In this document: piece after piece, positions 34,299 through 45,771 of the stretch
Layout of the letters: each line of letters opens with the position of its first letter
Numbering within the stretch: position 1 is the stretch's first letter
Source: Elymus sibiricus
Lineage: Eukaryota > Streptophyta > Magnoliopsida > Poales > Poaceae
NCBI GenBank assembly: GCA_039707655.1
Contig: CM077666.1
Coordinates: forward strand, 392,727,886-392,791,885
Direction of reading: 5' to 3'
DNA: 64,000 nucleotides
The notes under the pieces: generated by a model
What the model saw: only the letters and a program-made list of their open reading frames with translations
The model's database searches: none
Told to the model about the DNA's origin: nothing
Program-made: the position numbers and the translations under genes

Positions 34299-34635
34299 AG
34301 TGCTCCAAATCTGCCTGAAATATAGCCCGAAACAAGAACAGAGGAGAAACTTGCGATACGGTGGTCAAAACATCCGAGAGTATATATAATGATTTTTTTC
34401 ATGCAGGACAAGTAATATGGAAGAAAAACGGAGTCAGGAAATTCCACGGGGGAGCCACAAGCTCGGTAGGTGCGCCCTGGGGGGTAGGTCGCGCCCCCAG
34501 GCTTGTCGCCCCCTCATGCACTTTTCGGACTGTTTATTATTTTCCTAATTTTTTATATATTCCAAAATGAACATAAAGTACTTTTATGGAAGTTTTGGAG
34601 TCGGTTTACTTACCGTACCACATACCTACTCCTTT
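34299..34635 (-). other. E1 spacer between integrase end and third ORF
   Basis: About 340 bp, matching 50208-50476 of E6 with extra GC-rich sequence near 34440-34510 (GGGGGGTAGGTCGCGCCCCC). No coding frame is seen. Confidence 0.65.
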
Positions 34636-35971
34636 TCAGGATTCCGGAGCGTTCCGGAAGGTTTCTTCTATGTGCTCTTCCGATGTCATTGTTTGAATAA
34701 TATTAGTTTCAACATTAATAGGAGTACCTAAGATATAATGTTTAATTCTTTGCCCATTAACTACTCTCGGATTAGTGCCTTTGGAGTTGTTTATTTTGAT
34801 GGCTCCGGAGCGATAAACTTCTTCGATGATATATGGTCCTTCCCATTTAGAGAGAAGCTTTCCTGCAAAGAATCTTAAACGAGAATTGTATAATAGAACA
34901 TGGTCACCTACTTTAAATTCCTATTTTTGAATTCTCTTATCATGCCATCTTTTAACTTTTTTTTAAACAGCTTGGCATTTTCATAAGCTTGTGTTCTCCA
35001 TTCATCTAGCGAGCTAATATCAAATAACCTCTTCTCACCGGCAAGTTTAAAATCATAATTAAGTTCTTTAATTGCCCAATATGCCTTATGTTCTAGTTCA
35101 AGAGGTAAATGACATGCTTTTCCATAAACCATTTTATATGGAGACATACCCATAGGATTTTTATAAGCAGTTCTGTAAGCCCATAGTGCATCATCAAGTT
35201 TCTTAGACCAATTCTTTCTAGATATATTAACAGTCTTTTGCAAAATTAATTTTATTTCTCTATTAGTTAATTCAACTTGACCACTCGACTGAGGATGATA
35301 TGGAGATGCAATTCTATGATTAACATCATACTTAGCAAGCAATTTACGGAAAGCACCATGAATAAAATGTGAACCACCATCAGTCATCAAATATCTAGGG
35401 ACTTCAAACCTCGGAAATATAACTTCTTTAAGCATTTTAATAGAAGTGTTATGATCAGCACTACTAGTTGGAATAGCTTCTACCCACTTAGTAACGTAAT
35501 CAACAGCAACTAAAATATGAGTATACCCATTAGAGGAAGGGAAAGGTCTCATATAATCAAAACCCCAAACATCAAATGGTTCAATAACAAGTGAATAATT
35601 CATAAGCATTTCCTGACGTCTACCAACATTACCAATTCTTTGACATTCATCACAAGAGAGGACAAACTTACGTGCATCTTTGAAAAGAGTAGGCCAATAA
35701 AAACCAGATTGTAATACCTTATGTGTAGTTCTATCTCCCGCATGGTGTCCTCCGTGTGCCTCAGAGTGACACTTCCGTAGGATTTGTTCCTGTTCATGCT
35801 CAGGTACACAACGTATAATAACACCATGTACTCCTTCTTTATATAAATGTGGGTCATCCCAAAAGTAATGTCTTAAATCAAAGAAGAACTTTTTCTTTTG
35901 TTGGTACGTGAAACTAGGCGGTATATATTTAACAACAATGTAATTAGCATAGTCTGCATACCAAGGAGTAT
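34636..35971 (-). pseudogene. E1 pol, integrase part, cut by E5 insertion
   Basis: From the E5 junction the frame is open for about 350 codons: zinc-binding end (LSCDECQRIGN), then catalytic aspartates in VWGFDYM and LMTDGGSHF and glutamate in SSGQVELTNRE. So the DDE triad is kept. A one-base loss in a T run near 34954-34961 shifts the frame, giving a stop at 34908; E6 has nine bases here against eight. Homology continues (VLLYNSRLRFF, KWEGPYIIEEVYRSGAIKI) to a TGA at 34636-34638. A TAG after IQK near 34921 also breaks the restored frame. The N-terminal pol lies beyond E5. Confidence 0.85.
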
Positions 35972-36306
35972 TGGTACGTCTCCAATGTATCTATAATTTA
36001 TGAAGTGTTCATGCCATGTTTACAACAATTTTATATGGTTTTGGTATGATATGAGTGGAACTAACCCGGACTGACGCTGTTTTCAGCAGAACTACCGTGG
36101 TGTTGTTTTTTGTGCAGAAATAAAAGTTCTCGGAATGGGCTGAAAATTTATGGTAATTTTTTATGGACCAAAAGAGACCCCCGAAGCTTGGAGGAAGGAC
36201 CAGAAGCCTCACAAGGAAGTGACAAGCCTGGGGGCGCCCTCCCCCCTAGGGCGCGTGGAGCAGGCTTGTCGCTCCCTCGTGGGCCCCCTTAATGGCCAAA
36301 AATTCC

Positions 36307-36314
36307 TATAAATA
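36307..36314 (+). promoter_or_regulatory. TATA box of the E5 LTR
   Basis: TATAAATA within CCTATAAATATAGAAAACCC. The same element occurs in the 3' LTR at 46696-46703. Confidence 0.65.
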
Positions 36315-37198
36315 TAGAAAACCCTAGAAAGAAACCGAGAATTTCCACGCCGCCGCCGCAAGCCTCTGTACCAAAGCAATCTCATCTGGAGCCTTGTTCC
36401 GGCACTCTGCCGGAGGGGGAAATCATCGCCGGAGGCCATCTTCATCATCCCGGCGGTCTCCATGACGAGGAGGGAGTAGGTCACCCTCGGGGCTGAGGGT
36501 ATGTACCAATAGCTATGTGTTTGATCTCTCTCTCTTGTGTTCTTGATTTGGCACGATCTTGATGTATCACGAGCTTTGTTCATATAGTTGGATCATATGG
36601 TGTTTCTTCTCTCTCTATCTTCTTGTGATGGATTGAGTCTTTCCCTTTGAGGTTTCGTTATTGTCAGATTGAATATTTCAGATTTGAGAACACTTGATGT
36701 ATGTCTTGCATGTGGATACCCGTGGTGACAATGGGGTATTCTATTGATTCACTTAATGTATGTTTTGGTAATCAACTCACGGATTCCCATGACCTTGGGG
36801 TGATCTAGGCATAGGGGTTGGTTGCATGTTTTCATTATCTTTTCTCCGATAAGAAACTTTGGGGTACTCTTTGAAGTTCTTTGTGTGGATTGAATATTAT
36901 GAATTTGAAGTTGTTTGATGCATATCGAATAATCAACTCATGGATATTTGTGGTGACATTGGAGTATCTAGGTGACATTAGAGTTGGTTGATGCGTATCA
37001 TATGGTGTTATTTTAGTATGAACTCTAGGGCTGTTTGTGACACTTATAGGGATGGCTCAATAGATTGATCGGAAAGGATGACTTTGAGGTCGTTTTTTAC
37101 CCTACAGCAATTTCTATCTTATGTTCTCCGCTAATAGGAATTTGGAGTGATTCTTTGTTGCACTTTGAGGGATTGTTATATGATTCAATTGTGTTAGC

Positions 37199-40100
37199 TG
37201 TGGCGCCCCTGCTCGACCGTGCACTAATCATACACGCAAACGTGCACGATCGAGATCAGAGACTCACGGGAAGATATCACAACACAACTCTAGATACAAA
37301 TTTAAACATAAATCTTCATATTACAAACCAGGGGTCACGAGGACCCGAATACATAAGTCATACAAACAAATAATATCTGGGTACAGACATAGTTAGTCTA
37401 GTTTGCCTTAAGAAGGCTAGCATAACAGCGACACTGATCGGAAAGGCGAAGGCCTCCTGCCTAGGGCCTCCGAACTACTCCTGGTCGGCAGGCTCAACGT
37501 AGTAGTAGGTGCCTCCGGGGATCTCCTGCTCCTGGGCTCCGTCGTCTGATCGCAGTAATCGGGTAGGGGAAAAAGAGATAGCAAAGCAACCGTGAGTACT
37601 CATCCAAAGTACTCGCAAGACTTACATCAGAACTATACTAAGTATGCATCGGGCTATATCTTTGGACTAAACTGCAGAAATGCCGGTACAGAGGGGGAAA
37701 GGCCTAGCCTATCAAAGACTAGCATCTTGAAGTAATCTTGCAGCATCAGAAGAGAGTAGAACACAGCATCATATAATAATAAGTATATATAAGCAATACC
37801 CTGAGATCCTTCCTCGACTACCCTACGAGAAAGTGATCCCGAGAGCAGTAGTAACAGTTTAACATTGTAACAGTATCCATTCATAGTTGTAGTAGATCAG
37901 GATACAACTCCGAGCGTCCTGTTACCATGGACACGGCTATTCGAATAGATTACTTCCCTGCAGGGGTGCACTACTGTTACCCAACACGCTCGATTACATC
38001 TGGCCGGACACACTTGCTGGGTAATGCCCGGCCTCGGGTAATCGACACGCCGTAGACCAACCTAGACTCTCCAGAGAGGTCAACAGGCCAGTCTAAATCC
38101 TAAGTGCGAAGGGGTCTTGGGCCCATCGCCCTCTGCACTCCTGCACGTTGCGAGACTGGCCGGGGCCCAAGCGCGACTGTGGAAACACCACAGACGTAAC
38201 CAGCTCACCCTAACAATCAGCCCGCATCTTTGAACTGTGACATCTGGATCGCTTTCGGAAGGAACGTACGACGTAGAGGGCCCCATTAAACCATTATCCC
38301 GCGTGGTGGTAGTGCATATAGGCCAGCGGCCAACTCAGATCAAATACCCAAATCCGTTAGGCGTGTTTTAGTAACTCGCAGAGACGAACAGGATTCCTGT
38401 CGCTCCGACTTGGTAATCCACGGACTATGACCAAGGACCAGGCCCACCTCTCTCCTAGGTGGTCTCCACCTATCCTGTCGTTCTGCCACAATATCACTCG
38501 CGGGTACCCTTGGGTTCAACCCGTCTTGTTTCATTTTCTCGCGGGCACTCTTGGAGCCGGCCCGACTTTAACAGTTTAAAGTATTGCAGTAATGTAACAT
38601 TTCCGTGATCATCACCCAGAGTGATCATGGCCCGATAACAAGCCTGGCAAACGGACAAGGGTGAAGGGCCAGCTGATGAAACATAGCATACCTAACTAAG
38701 CATCATAGGATAGCAGGTAAGGTACCAATAGCAGGTGACGAAATCAGGCTATGCATCAGAATAGGAGCTATCGGAGCAACAACAAAAGCAATTCTAATGC
38801 AAGAATAAGAGAGAAAGAGTTGGTGATATCTGGATGATCAAGGGGTTTTTTGCTTGCCAGGAAGCTCTGCTGAAGGGGTCTGGTCGTCGTCGACGTAGTC
38901 GTACTCAGCAGTGTCGTCGGCAGTCTCGGGGTCTATCTGGAGAGAAGGAGGGGGAAGTAACAATAAATACACGGCAAACAATGCAACAGGGATGCATGAC
39001 ATGTCAACATGCCGTGCTAGGGGTGTTCTAATGCCGTGCTAGGTATTTTGGTCGGAGCGGGAAAACATTTGGAGGTGTTTTACCAGCTCCGGGCAATTAT
39101 CGGTCAGATGAATCAGAGGGGAAAGTTCTATGTTCATCATGTTGGAGAGGGCTGACGGGTATGTGGGTATCGTATTCGGATTCATCATATTTTTCTGATC
39201 GTTTTTCATATATAAATTATTTTCATCCGAGTTACGGTTTATTTTATATGATTTTTCAAAGTTTTATTGAATTTCTGGAATTGTTTTAATTATTAAATCT
39301 GAATTATCCAAAACAGTAACTCATGACGTCAACATGACGTCAGGGTGACGTCATCGGTCAACTGAGCTAGCCAGGGTCAAACCTGACCAGTGGGTCCCAC
39401 TGGTCAGTGACTCAAGACTAAACAGAGTTTAAATTAAACTAAACAAAGGTTAATTAGGGTTGGGCCCCACATGTCAGTGCCTAATTAAGTTAACAGAGTA
39501 ATTACTTTATAAAATCGGATTAATTAGCGTGTTGGGCCACATGTCAGTGACTCATACACCCAGTCAGCAGGTTTGACCGGGTCAACTAGGCCGTGGGGCC
39601 CAGTGGCAGCGACATTGGGGTGGGTCCCAGAGGCGCCCACGTTAGCACGACGATCGGAGTCATGCCGGTGACCAAAATGCATGGCGGCGCGCGTCGGGCT
39701 TTGCCGGGATTTCGCTGCAGTGGTTCAAACCGAGCGCCGCTAGGCTCTTTCGAACGGGCACTTCGCCGCGCGTCCAACGGTGGTGGCCGCGGCGGCTGGG
39801 GTGGCCGGAGTCGGGTAGTGCGACGGCGTCGGGCGGCGGCCGGATCGGGAGCTCGGCGAAAACGATGACGCGGGCATGCTCAAGTCGAATGGATGGGCCA
39901 GGGGGCATCTACGCGCGCGGGCGAGTTCAATGGGTACTGACGCGTGACCATTTGGTCACCGGAAGCTCGCCGGCGACGAGCTCCCGCGGTGGTGGGCTCA
40001 GCCATGTTGGGGCGGTGGCTATGGGCACGATGGTACGAGGAGAAGAGAGTGGAGGGGTTGCGGTGCTCACAGCGGAGCCGTAGGGGGTGGCAGCGGGCTC

Positions 40101-41033
40101 GGGGAGGTCCGGTGGTGGCGGATCGAAGACGGCGATCACCGGTGTCCGAGGAGGAGGGCGAGGTCGTGTAGCACGATGCCAAGGCGGGGAGCTCCACTTG
40201 GCGGCACCAGAAAGGGTAGCAGTCGATGGCGGAGCACTCTGGCACGGCGGCGAGTCACGGGGAGTGCGGTGGCTACGCGGGCGAGCAACGGACGGCGATG
40301 ACAGAGGTGGCCATGGCGGGAGAGGAAGAAGCAGAGAGATGGGGGGAGTTGTGGCGTCCAGGGTTTGTCCCAGGGGTCGCGGACGAGGTCATCTAGCCCT
40401 TCGCGGCCCTGTAGCGGCGTGTTGTCGAGCAGCGAGAGGGGGGGCCAGGGCGCGGTGAGCGCGCGCGGTTGACATCGGCGCGGGGATGAACAGGGGAGGG
40501 AGACGGTGGCTTGGTGGGCTGGGCCGCACTGTGGCGACTTGAAGCCCAGCCAAGCAGTGCCCCTTAGTCATTTTATTTTTCTTTTTCTGTTTTATTCTTT
40601 TCCCCACTGTTTGCAAATTCTTTAGCCACAATTTGACTTTTGTAAAATATGTGACTTGGCCACATAAATATCATGCAATATTTGGCACTGCTAGAAAAAG
40701 GTTTGGAGGGCAAATGATTTCATCTTAATTTTTATTAATTGAAATGGGATTAAATATTGCTGTTTTGGTGCTGTTTTTGGATATTAGAGTCATCTACGGA
40801 ATTTAGGTGATGTTGTTTTCCTGAACATTTTTTACAATGGAATATTTCCAAAATTATGAACTATTTAGTTTTCAAATTTGAACAACTTTTATTTTTACTT
40901 CATATTTGAATTTCCAATTTGAGTTGGAATTTGAAATGAGATATGACTCAGATGATGATCAAGCACTGTTATACATGGTGACTTGGCATGATCAAGAGGT
41001 GATCACTGTAGCATAATACATGGGGATGTTACA
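37199..41033 (-). mobile_element. Long non-coding solo LTR (3835 bp, LARD/Sukkula-like)
   Basis: It is bounded by TGTGGCGCC and GATGTTACA and flanked by TTAGC at 37194-37198 and 41034-41038. Read on the minus strand it starts TGTAACATCC and ends GGCGCCACA, the same ends as the solo LTR at 58614-63198. The host LTR sequence rejoins cleanly across it. It shares the GTGCACCCCTGCAGGG block with 7126-8098. The part near 39600-40560 is very GC-rich with long chance frames on both strands; none looks like a real protein. Confidence 0.88.
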
Positions 41034-41450
41034 TTAGCACTGTTGAGAGATTGCACTAGTGAAAGTATGAACCCTAGGCCTTGTTTCCAAGCATTACAAT
41101 ACCGTTTGTGCTCCGTTTTATCACTTGCTACCTTGCTGTTTTTATATTTTCAGATTACAAAAACCTATATCTGCTATCCATACTACACTTGTATCACCAT
41201 CTCTTCGCCGAACTAGTGCACCTATACAATTTACCATTGTATTGGGTGTGTTGGGGACACAAGAGATTTCTTGTATTTGGTTGCAGGGTTGTTTGAGAGA
41301 GACCATCTTCATCCTACGCCTCCCACGGATTGATAAACCTTAGGTCATCCACTTGAGGGAAATTTGCTACTGTCCTACAAAACTCCGCACTTGGAGGCCC
41401 AACAACGTCTACAAGAATAAAAGTTGCGTAGTAGACATCAAGCTCTTTTC

Positions 41451-41468
41451 TGGTGCCGTTGCCAGGGA
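41451..41468 (+). promoter_or_regulatory. E5 primer binding site, tRNA-Asp type
   Basis: TGGTGCCGTTGCCAGGGA lies 10 bases after the LTR end. It has two changes from the tRNA-Asp complement seen intact in E6. Confidence 0.8.
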
Positions 41469-41565
41469 GGTGAGTGCTTGAAGGTATATCTTTAGATCTT
41501 GCAATTGAATCTTTTAGTTTCTTGTTTTATCACTAGTTTGGTTTATAAAAGAAAATTACAAAAAA

Positions 41566-42486
41566 ATGGAATTGAGGTTGCCTCACATGCTTTATCTTTA
41601 TGAAGTCTTTCTTGAGAATGATGGATCAGAAAATTGTGCTCAAGTGTTAGAAGAAGAATTCAATAAAATGTGTGGCATTAAATCTTTGAATGATAAGCAT
41701 GATTGCAATGTTGTTAGTATGCTTTCTATGAATATCCATGATGCTATTGATATGCAAAGCCATAAGCTTGGGGATGCTATGTTTGATGAAGATGATATTT
41801 TTATTCCCCCAAGTTTTGATGAGCAAATTTATTATGATGATTGCATGCCTCCTGTTTATGATGATTACTATGATGAAAGTGGGTTTGGAAGAGTGTCAAC
41901 TCTAGCAAGTAATGATCCCACTATTTTGGAGGGTGTCGAATCTTATTATAATAATTATGAAAGTGGATTTGGAGAGGTCATAACTTTATTTAGTGATGAA
42001 TCCACTATTTTGGAAGAGGTTTCAATTGATTATGACAACAAAGTTGCTATCTGTGATGATTATGGTGATGACTTGTATGCTATAAAGAGTAATGATAACC
42101 ATGAAACTTGTCATCATGATTTTAATTTTCAATTTGGTTATGTCAATCAAGTATCGCATGATAGTTAGTTTGTTGAGTTTGCTCCCGCTATTATGAATGA
42201 GAAGAAAATTGCTTATGTGGAGAGTAGTAAAATTTCTATGCTTTTAGATCATGGAAAGAATACTTTATGTGATAGCTATATTTTTGAATTTGTTGATGGT
42301 GCTACTGCAATTTTTTATGAGAGAGGGAGATATGCTTATATATATTTCAAAAACATCAAGTTTCCTCTCTTTATGTTGAAAATTTTGAAGTCATGCTTGT
42401 TTTGCCTTCCTATGCTAGTTGGTTCTTGCTCCCATAAATTGTTTGCTCACAAAATCCCTATGCATAGTAAGTGGGTTAGGATTTAA
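41566..42486 (+). pseudogene. E5 gag-like ORF, centrally deleted relative to E2
   Basis: MELRLPHMLYLYEVFLEND matches the E2 protein N-terminus. After about 58 residues the frame jumps to SHKLGDAMFDEDD, which in E2 lies about 340 residues further on. So the zinc knuckle and basic patch are missing. Between 41870 and 42040 a new peptide repeat appears twice (ESGFG(R/E)V..L....STILE or PTILE). A TAG at 42166-42168 interrupts, and the same frame continues with MNEKK.AYVES matching E2's C-terminus. About 165 bp (42331-42495) is absent from E2. It cannot make the E2-type RNA-binding protein. Confidence 0.8.
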
Positions 42487-45400
42487 TGTGCTTTCCATAT
42501 GTTTCATGATGCTCCCATTATTTTTCAATTTTTCACTTTTTATGTGAGCATCATTAAAATCATCATGCCTAGCTAAAAGGCATTAAAGAAAAGCGCTTGT
42601 TGGGAGACAACCCAATATTTATACCTACTATTTTTGTGTGTACACATGATTAAGATACTGTAGTAATCATGTTTTATATGTTTTCTTTCAATAATGTGCC
42701 AAGTAAAGCCTTTGGGATAGTGTGGATACTTGTTGATTTGATTCTGTGCAAAAACAGAAACTTTTGCGTCCAGTGCTGGAATTCATATTCTGTACTGGAG
42801 GGTGATAAAATTCTGAAATTTTTACATATTATTGGGTTACAAATTGTGTATGTTTTCCTAATTTTTCAGAATTTTTGGAGTTACATAAGTGTGGTTTTTA
42901 AACCACTCACTACATGCTGTTCTGTTTTTGACAGATTATGTTTTCGGTGCATAGTTTGCTTGTTTTAGTGTTTCCATAGCTTATATTGAGTAATATAATT
43001 GTGGAAATGATATAATACAGTGGTTATTATGTGATAACAATTATGAATCTTGTCTTGACAGTACCAAAGTGAATGATTTATTTTCATACTAACCTATCTC
43101 ACGGAGTTCCGTTAAGTTTTATGTGATTGAAGTTTTGAAGTTCTGGGTGAGATATCGATATGAGGAGAATAAGGAGCGGCAAGACCCTAAGCTTGGGAAT
43201 GCCCAAGGCACCCCAAGGTAATACTCAAGGAAGACTCAAGCGTCTATGCTTGGGGATGCCTCGGATGGCATCCCCTCCTTCGTCTTCAACATTATCGGTA
43301 ACCTCACTTGGAGCTATATTTTTATTCGTCACATAATATGAGTTTTGCTTGGAGCATCATTTTATTTTGTTGAGATTTGCTTTCTGTTATCAATAATCAT
43401 GTTTTTTATCTTTTAGTTCAATAAAATGCCAATTATAGCCTTTACCATGCTCAGTTTGCAAGTTTATGTGTTGCTGTTTGAAAATAGAAAGTTTTCTGTT
43501 ATGTCCAGAATATTCCTAAATAGTAAGAACATGATAAAATCTGAAATTTTACACAGTAAGCATGTATGAGTTCTTTGTCATGTGGTAATTTTTCAAAAAA
43601 TTTAGAGTTAGGGAAGTGTGAATTTTTATTCCCCTTTTACAGACTGTTCTGTTTAGACAGATTTCGGTTATAGTTGCATTGTTTGCATATGTTTGCTTGT
43701 TTAATGTTTCTATTTGCGGATAGGAGTATTAAATATGCATAGGCATTTAGTATGCAATGTTTAATTATAATTTTAGTGATTTTCTACAGTAGAGAATGTT
43801 AAGGTTTTGAGTTGATTTATACTGACTTATCTCATGAGTTCTTGTTGAGTTTTGTGTGGATGAAGTTTTTAAGATTTAGGGGAAGCCATGATATGAGAGG
43901 AATTAAGGAGACACAAGAGCTCAAGCTTGGGATGCCCAAGGCACCCCAAGATAACATACCAAGAAGTCTCAAGCAACTAAGCTTGGGGATGGCCCGGTAG
44001 GCATCCCACCTTTCTTCATCAACACCTAACGGTTAGCCTAAGTTTTTACTTGTTCACATGATATGTGCTATTCTTGGAGTGTCCTTTTATTTTCATTTTG
44101 TTTTCTTTTTGAATAAATTATCAATATCTTAAATCTTTATTTGGAGAGAGTCCTCACATTGCTACTTAATTGTTTAACTACTCATTGATCTTCACTTACA
44201 ACTTTTGGAGTAGTTTGTCATTCACTCTTGTGCTTCACTTATATCCTTTGAGTAAATTGTTGAATGGATTGAATATCATAAATATGAAATTATATATGTT
44301 TCATATGCTTAGTAATATTTCACATTGGGTTTAGAAAGTAAAGTCTATTGAAGTTTGACAATCACAATATTGGTCATACGAGCAATTCATGAAAGATAGT
44401 ATATGGAAGAGAACTTTCACATATAAATATATTATCTTGGACATCTTTTATGATTGTGAATACCCATTAATTATTTTCAACTCTAGCAAATTAGTAGTTG
44501 GACAAGGAAGACAACGTATTGAGTTATGTTTGGGTATATTTGCATCGAAGTTATATTGTTATGGATCCTCCAACATGTGGTGCTTGTTTAGAATCTTTTG
44601 CTAGCCAAAATTTCTATACTAAGCGGGAATACTGCTTGTGCATACAAAATCCTTGAGCCCAGTTTCTTCCATGAGTGTCCACCATACCTACCTATACACG
44701 GTATTACCCTGCCGTTCCAAGTAAATTTTCATGTGCCATCTCTAAAACCTTCAAATAAACATCTGTTCTGTGTGCCCGTACCGCTCATGAAGCGCTAGGG
44801 GGTGGTCAGTATCTTCCATGTTAAGCGGGTTATTCTCATGATGAGTGTTTATTCACTTGTCATTGCATGAGAGAGGGCGGTAACTGGGATGCCCAGTACC
44901 GCAAAACAAAAATATATAATTAAACAAACTCCCCCAGAAAGTTGATTGTATGGAGGGAACCCGAGGATTCGGCTAGCCATGGCTTGTGTTTGAATGGTTG
45001 AGAGGGAGTAAACTTTACCTTTCCGCTTGGGAACCGCCTATAATGTGTTTAGCATGGAATTGAGAACTCTCGATCGTGACATTGACAGGAAAGGCATACC
45101 ACTCAAAATGTATTCATCTCTATTTTAAGCTATGGGCTCTGGCACCTCTGCAAATCCCTGCTTCCCTCTGCAAAGGGGCATTCTATTTACTTTTATGCTA
45201 TTTACTTTCATGATATTTATTTTTGTTGAGTCAACTTCTTATTCCAACCTATTCTATAGTTGGCAAGCATCATGTGGTGGGGATAGATCCAGGCACATAT
45301 ATCCATTAAAATATATTTGATCATGAATTATTATTGTTGACAATTATCTCTATGATAAATGAGTTGGGAGGCGAAACAATAAGCCCCTATCTTTCTCTGT

Positions 45401-45757
45401 GTTCGATGGATGCCATTTGTTCTAAAAATATGCTTTGAGTACTAGCAATCATAGAAGACTATATGATAATTGAGTATGTGGAGCTCTTACTTAGACTCTG
45501 TTAAATATAAGTTGAATTGTAATTGTTTGGTGACTAAGAAAATAGGTTGTTAAGTTTCAAGAGAATACATTGTTTAAACCAAAACATGTGAATTGATTGC
45601 TACTTGATCATGATGAGTTTTATGATAAAGAGTTGCTGTTATGATGCTAGGAAAAGTGATTGAAATTATCATTGATCAAACTTATGCACTATGCTAGCAT
45701 TCACACTTCATAAATTATTTCTTTTATCATTTACCTACTCGAGGACGAGCAGGAATT
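42487..45757 (+). other. E5 non-coding internal region
   Basis: It holds the two diverged repeat units seen in E2 (about 42520-43330 and 43340-44110), each with AAGCTTGGG-type motifs and GGGATGCC..GGCATCCC hairpins. Next comes the 3' untranslated block shared with E1/E2/E6 (about 44390-45740). A segment near 44700-44990 (GGTATTACCCTGCCG .. CTGGGATGCCCAGTACCGC) has no match in the other copies. No coding frame is supported. Confidence 0.7.
43252..43275 (+). repeat. Perfect 9-bp hairpin in the E5 internal region
   Basis: GGGGATGCC, a 6-base loop, then GGCATCCCC. Equivalent hairpins occur in E2 at 14724-14747 and 13990-14011, and an imperfect one in E5 near 43984-44008. Confidence 0.8.
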
Positions 45758-45771
45758 AAGCTTGGGGATGC
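45758..45771 (+). promoter_or_regulatory. E5 polypurine tract
   Basis: AAGCTTGGGGATGC directly before the 3' LTR start at 45772. It is identical to the E2 tract. Confidence 0.88.

Larger units (their letters stand above)
8099..35971 (-). mobile_element. E1: Athila-type Gypsy element, host of most of the nest, continues beyond E5
   Basis: On the minus strand this element reads integrase, third ORF, 3' untranslated region, polypurine tract, 3' LTR. Its own sequence in the window is 8099-10748, 18866-18979, 31986-32553 and 34088-35971. The breaks are E2, E3 and E4, each flanked by a 5-bp duplication (GAGAC, CCACT, GCAAG). At 35971 E5 cuts the pol frame; the rest of pol, gag and the 5' LTR should lie past the right edge. 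It is closely related to E6, which served as the guide for its layout. Confidence 0.88.
35972..41440 (+). repeat. E5 5' LTR, interrupted by a 3.8-kb solo LTR
   Basis: The start reads TGGTACGTCTCC (one change from TGATACG) and the end GTAGACATCA. Without the insert (37199-41038 with one TTAGC copy) it is 1629 bp, close to E2's 1649. It has a TATA box at 36307-36314. Confidence 0.9.

Noticed and set aside
39593..40458. Overlapping open frames on both strands near 40 kb
   Set aside because: They arise in a GC-rich part of a solo LTR, overlap on both strands and show no recognisable domain.
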